Of a stretch of 64,000 nt of DNA, positions 63,673 through 64,000 are shown in pieces. Position 1 is the first letter of the stretch. The number at the start of each line of letters is the position of its first letter. Made by a program: the position numbers and the translations under genes. The notes under the pieces are model-generated. The model was not told the origin of the DNA. It saw only the letters and a list, made by a program, of their open reading frames with translations, and did not search any database. Source of the stretch: an uncultured Saprospiraceae bacterium (lineage in GTDB: Bacteria; Bacteroidota; Bacteroidia; Chitinophagales; Saprospiraceae); assembly GCA_937872385.1 (NCBI GenBank), contig CALMSO010000026.1:205932-269931 (forward strand), read 5' to 3'.

Positions 63673-64000
63673 GCTCAATCCTTTGAAAATGAGCTGATAG
63701 GCTTTAAACTCAGCGGGCATTTCTGCTACAAAGCGCTCCGGAAACATAAAAAAATGTGCTATGGCCACGGCTGCTACGTCAATATCTGGCAGATTGATCC
63801 ATTTTTCAATCCACTCCCGGTCAAAGCCGCCGATGCGCTCCAGCGCGGGCCAGGCATCTGCCCCCATACGGGGATAGGGCTGCTGCGGGTAGCTGCGCAT
63901 ATACACCCGCGCATATTCGTACAAGCCAATGTTGAAATACTGCGCTGATTGCATGAAACCCAGTGCTAATTGCTCAGCCGCAAACAATACCACCCCATCT
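63667..64000 (-). CDS. partial protein, possibly degenerate M90 (MtfA-like) peptidase family
   Basis: The C-terminal 110 residues of a gene that enters from the right edge (its start lies outside). AIAHFFMFPERFVAEMPAEF near the end resembles the conserved C-terminal block of M90/MtfA peptidases. NIGLYEYARVYMRSYP could match the zinc helix (HEFAH) in a degenerate form (YEYAR), in which both zinc His residues would be lost. This is a weak, motif-only likeness and the N-terminal half is not available. Confidence 0.6.
   Translation of the reverse strand, partial: DGVVLFAAEQLALGFMQSAQYFNIGLYEYARVYMRSYPQQPYPRMGADAWPALERIGGFDREWIEKWINLPDIDVAAVAIAHFFMFPERFVAEMPAEFKAYQLIFKGLSL

Overview
The window is a gene-dense chromosomal segment of a member of the Bacteroidota, probably a Saprospiria- or Cytophagia-like marine or environmental lineage (the class is an inference). 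The support is a SusC/SusD pair, a type IX secretion sorting tail on a subtilisin-like protease, Bacteroidota-typical families (DUF4783, DUF5723, DUF4175), a fused aspartokinase-homoserine dehydrogenase followed by thrB and thrC, and repeated TAnnTTTG promoter -7 elements in place of E. coli-like -10 boxes. No rRNA or tRNA gene, insertion sequence, prophage or CRISPR array was seen. Region 1-17.4 kb: almost every gene is on the minus strand. It holds a PLP-dependent acyl-CoA transferase cut by the left edge, a rhodanese lipoprotein, diphosphomevalonate decarboxylase, the threonine operon thrA-thrB-thrC, ybeY with an RsbW-like kinase, a giant DUF4175 coiled-coil membrane protein, an M1 aminopeptidase lipoprotein, an alpha/beta hydrolase, one plus-strand OmpA-like lipoprotein and an SRAP (YedK/HMCES) protein. 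Two identical perfect parS-type palindromes (TGTTCCACGTGGAACA) lie at 2.3 and 2.7 kb. Region 17.4-18.2 kb has no gene and carries three perfect DnaA boxes, one single-mismatch box, a GC cluster and an AT-rich tract. With the nearby parS sites and a switch of gene direction exactly here, it is a strong candidate for the chromosomal replication origin. Region 18.2-27.5 kb is all plus strand: heme A synthase, SusC/SusD, penicillin-binding protein 1A, a DUF2007 protein and MsrB. Region 27.6-45.7 kb is mixed: an FRG-domain protein, deoxynucleoside kinase, LOG-family protein, a zinc-less DksA-like protein, an acetyltransferase-nitrilase fusion, a 2OG-Fe(II) oxygenase, a candidate small RNA, an ATP-grasp-like protein, a secreted S8 protease, an MscS channel, a tetrapyrrole-methylase-family methyltransferase, and a membrane ferredoxin with an FAD oxidoreductase. 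Region 46-51 kb holds an aspartoacylase-like deacylase, a Rieske oxygenase and a beta-barrel/lipoprotein pair. Region 51.2-57.5 kb is the most accessory-looking part: a 1456-residue TPR protein next to a CHAT-domain (caspase-like) protease with its own zinc knuckle and coiled coil, possibly a protease-based conflict or signalling module. Region 57.6-64 kb returns to housekeeping: polysaccharide deacetylase, gltX, clpB, a Uma2-family nuclease-like protein and a partial gene cut by the right edge.
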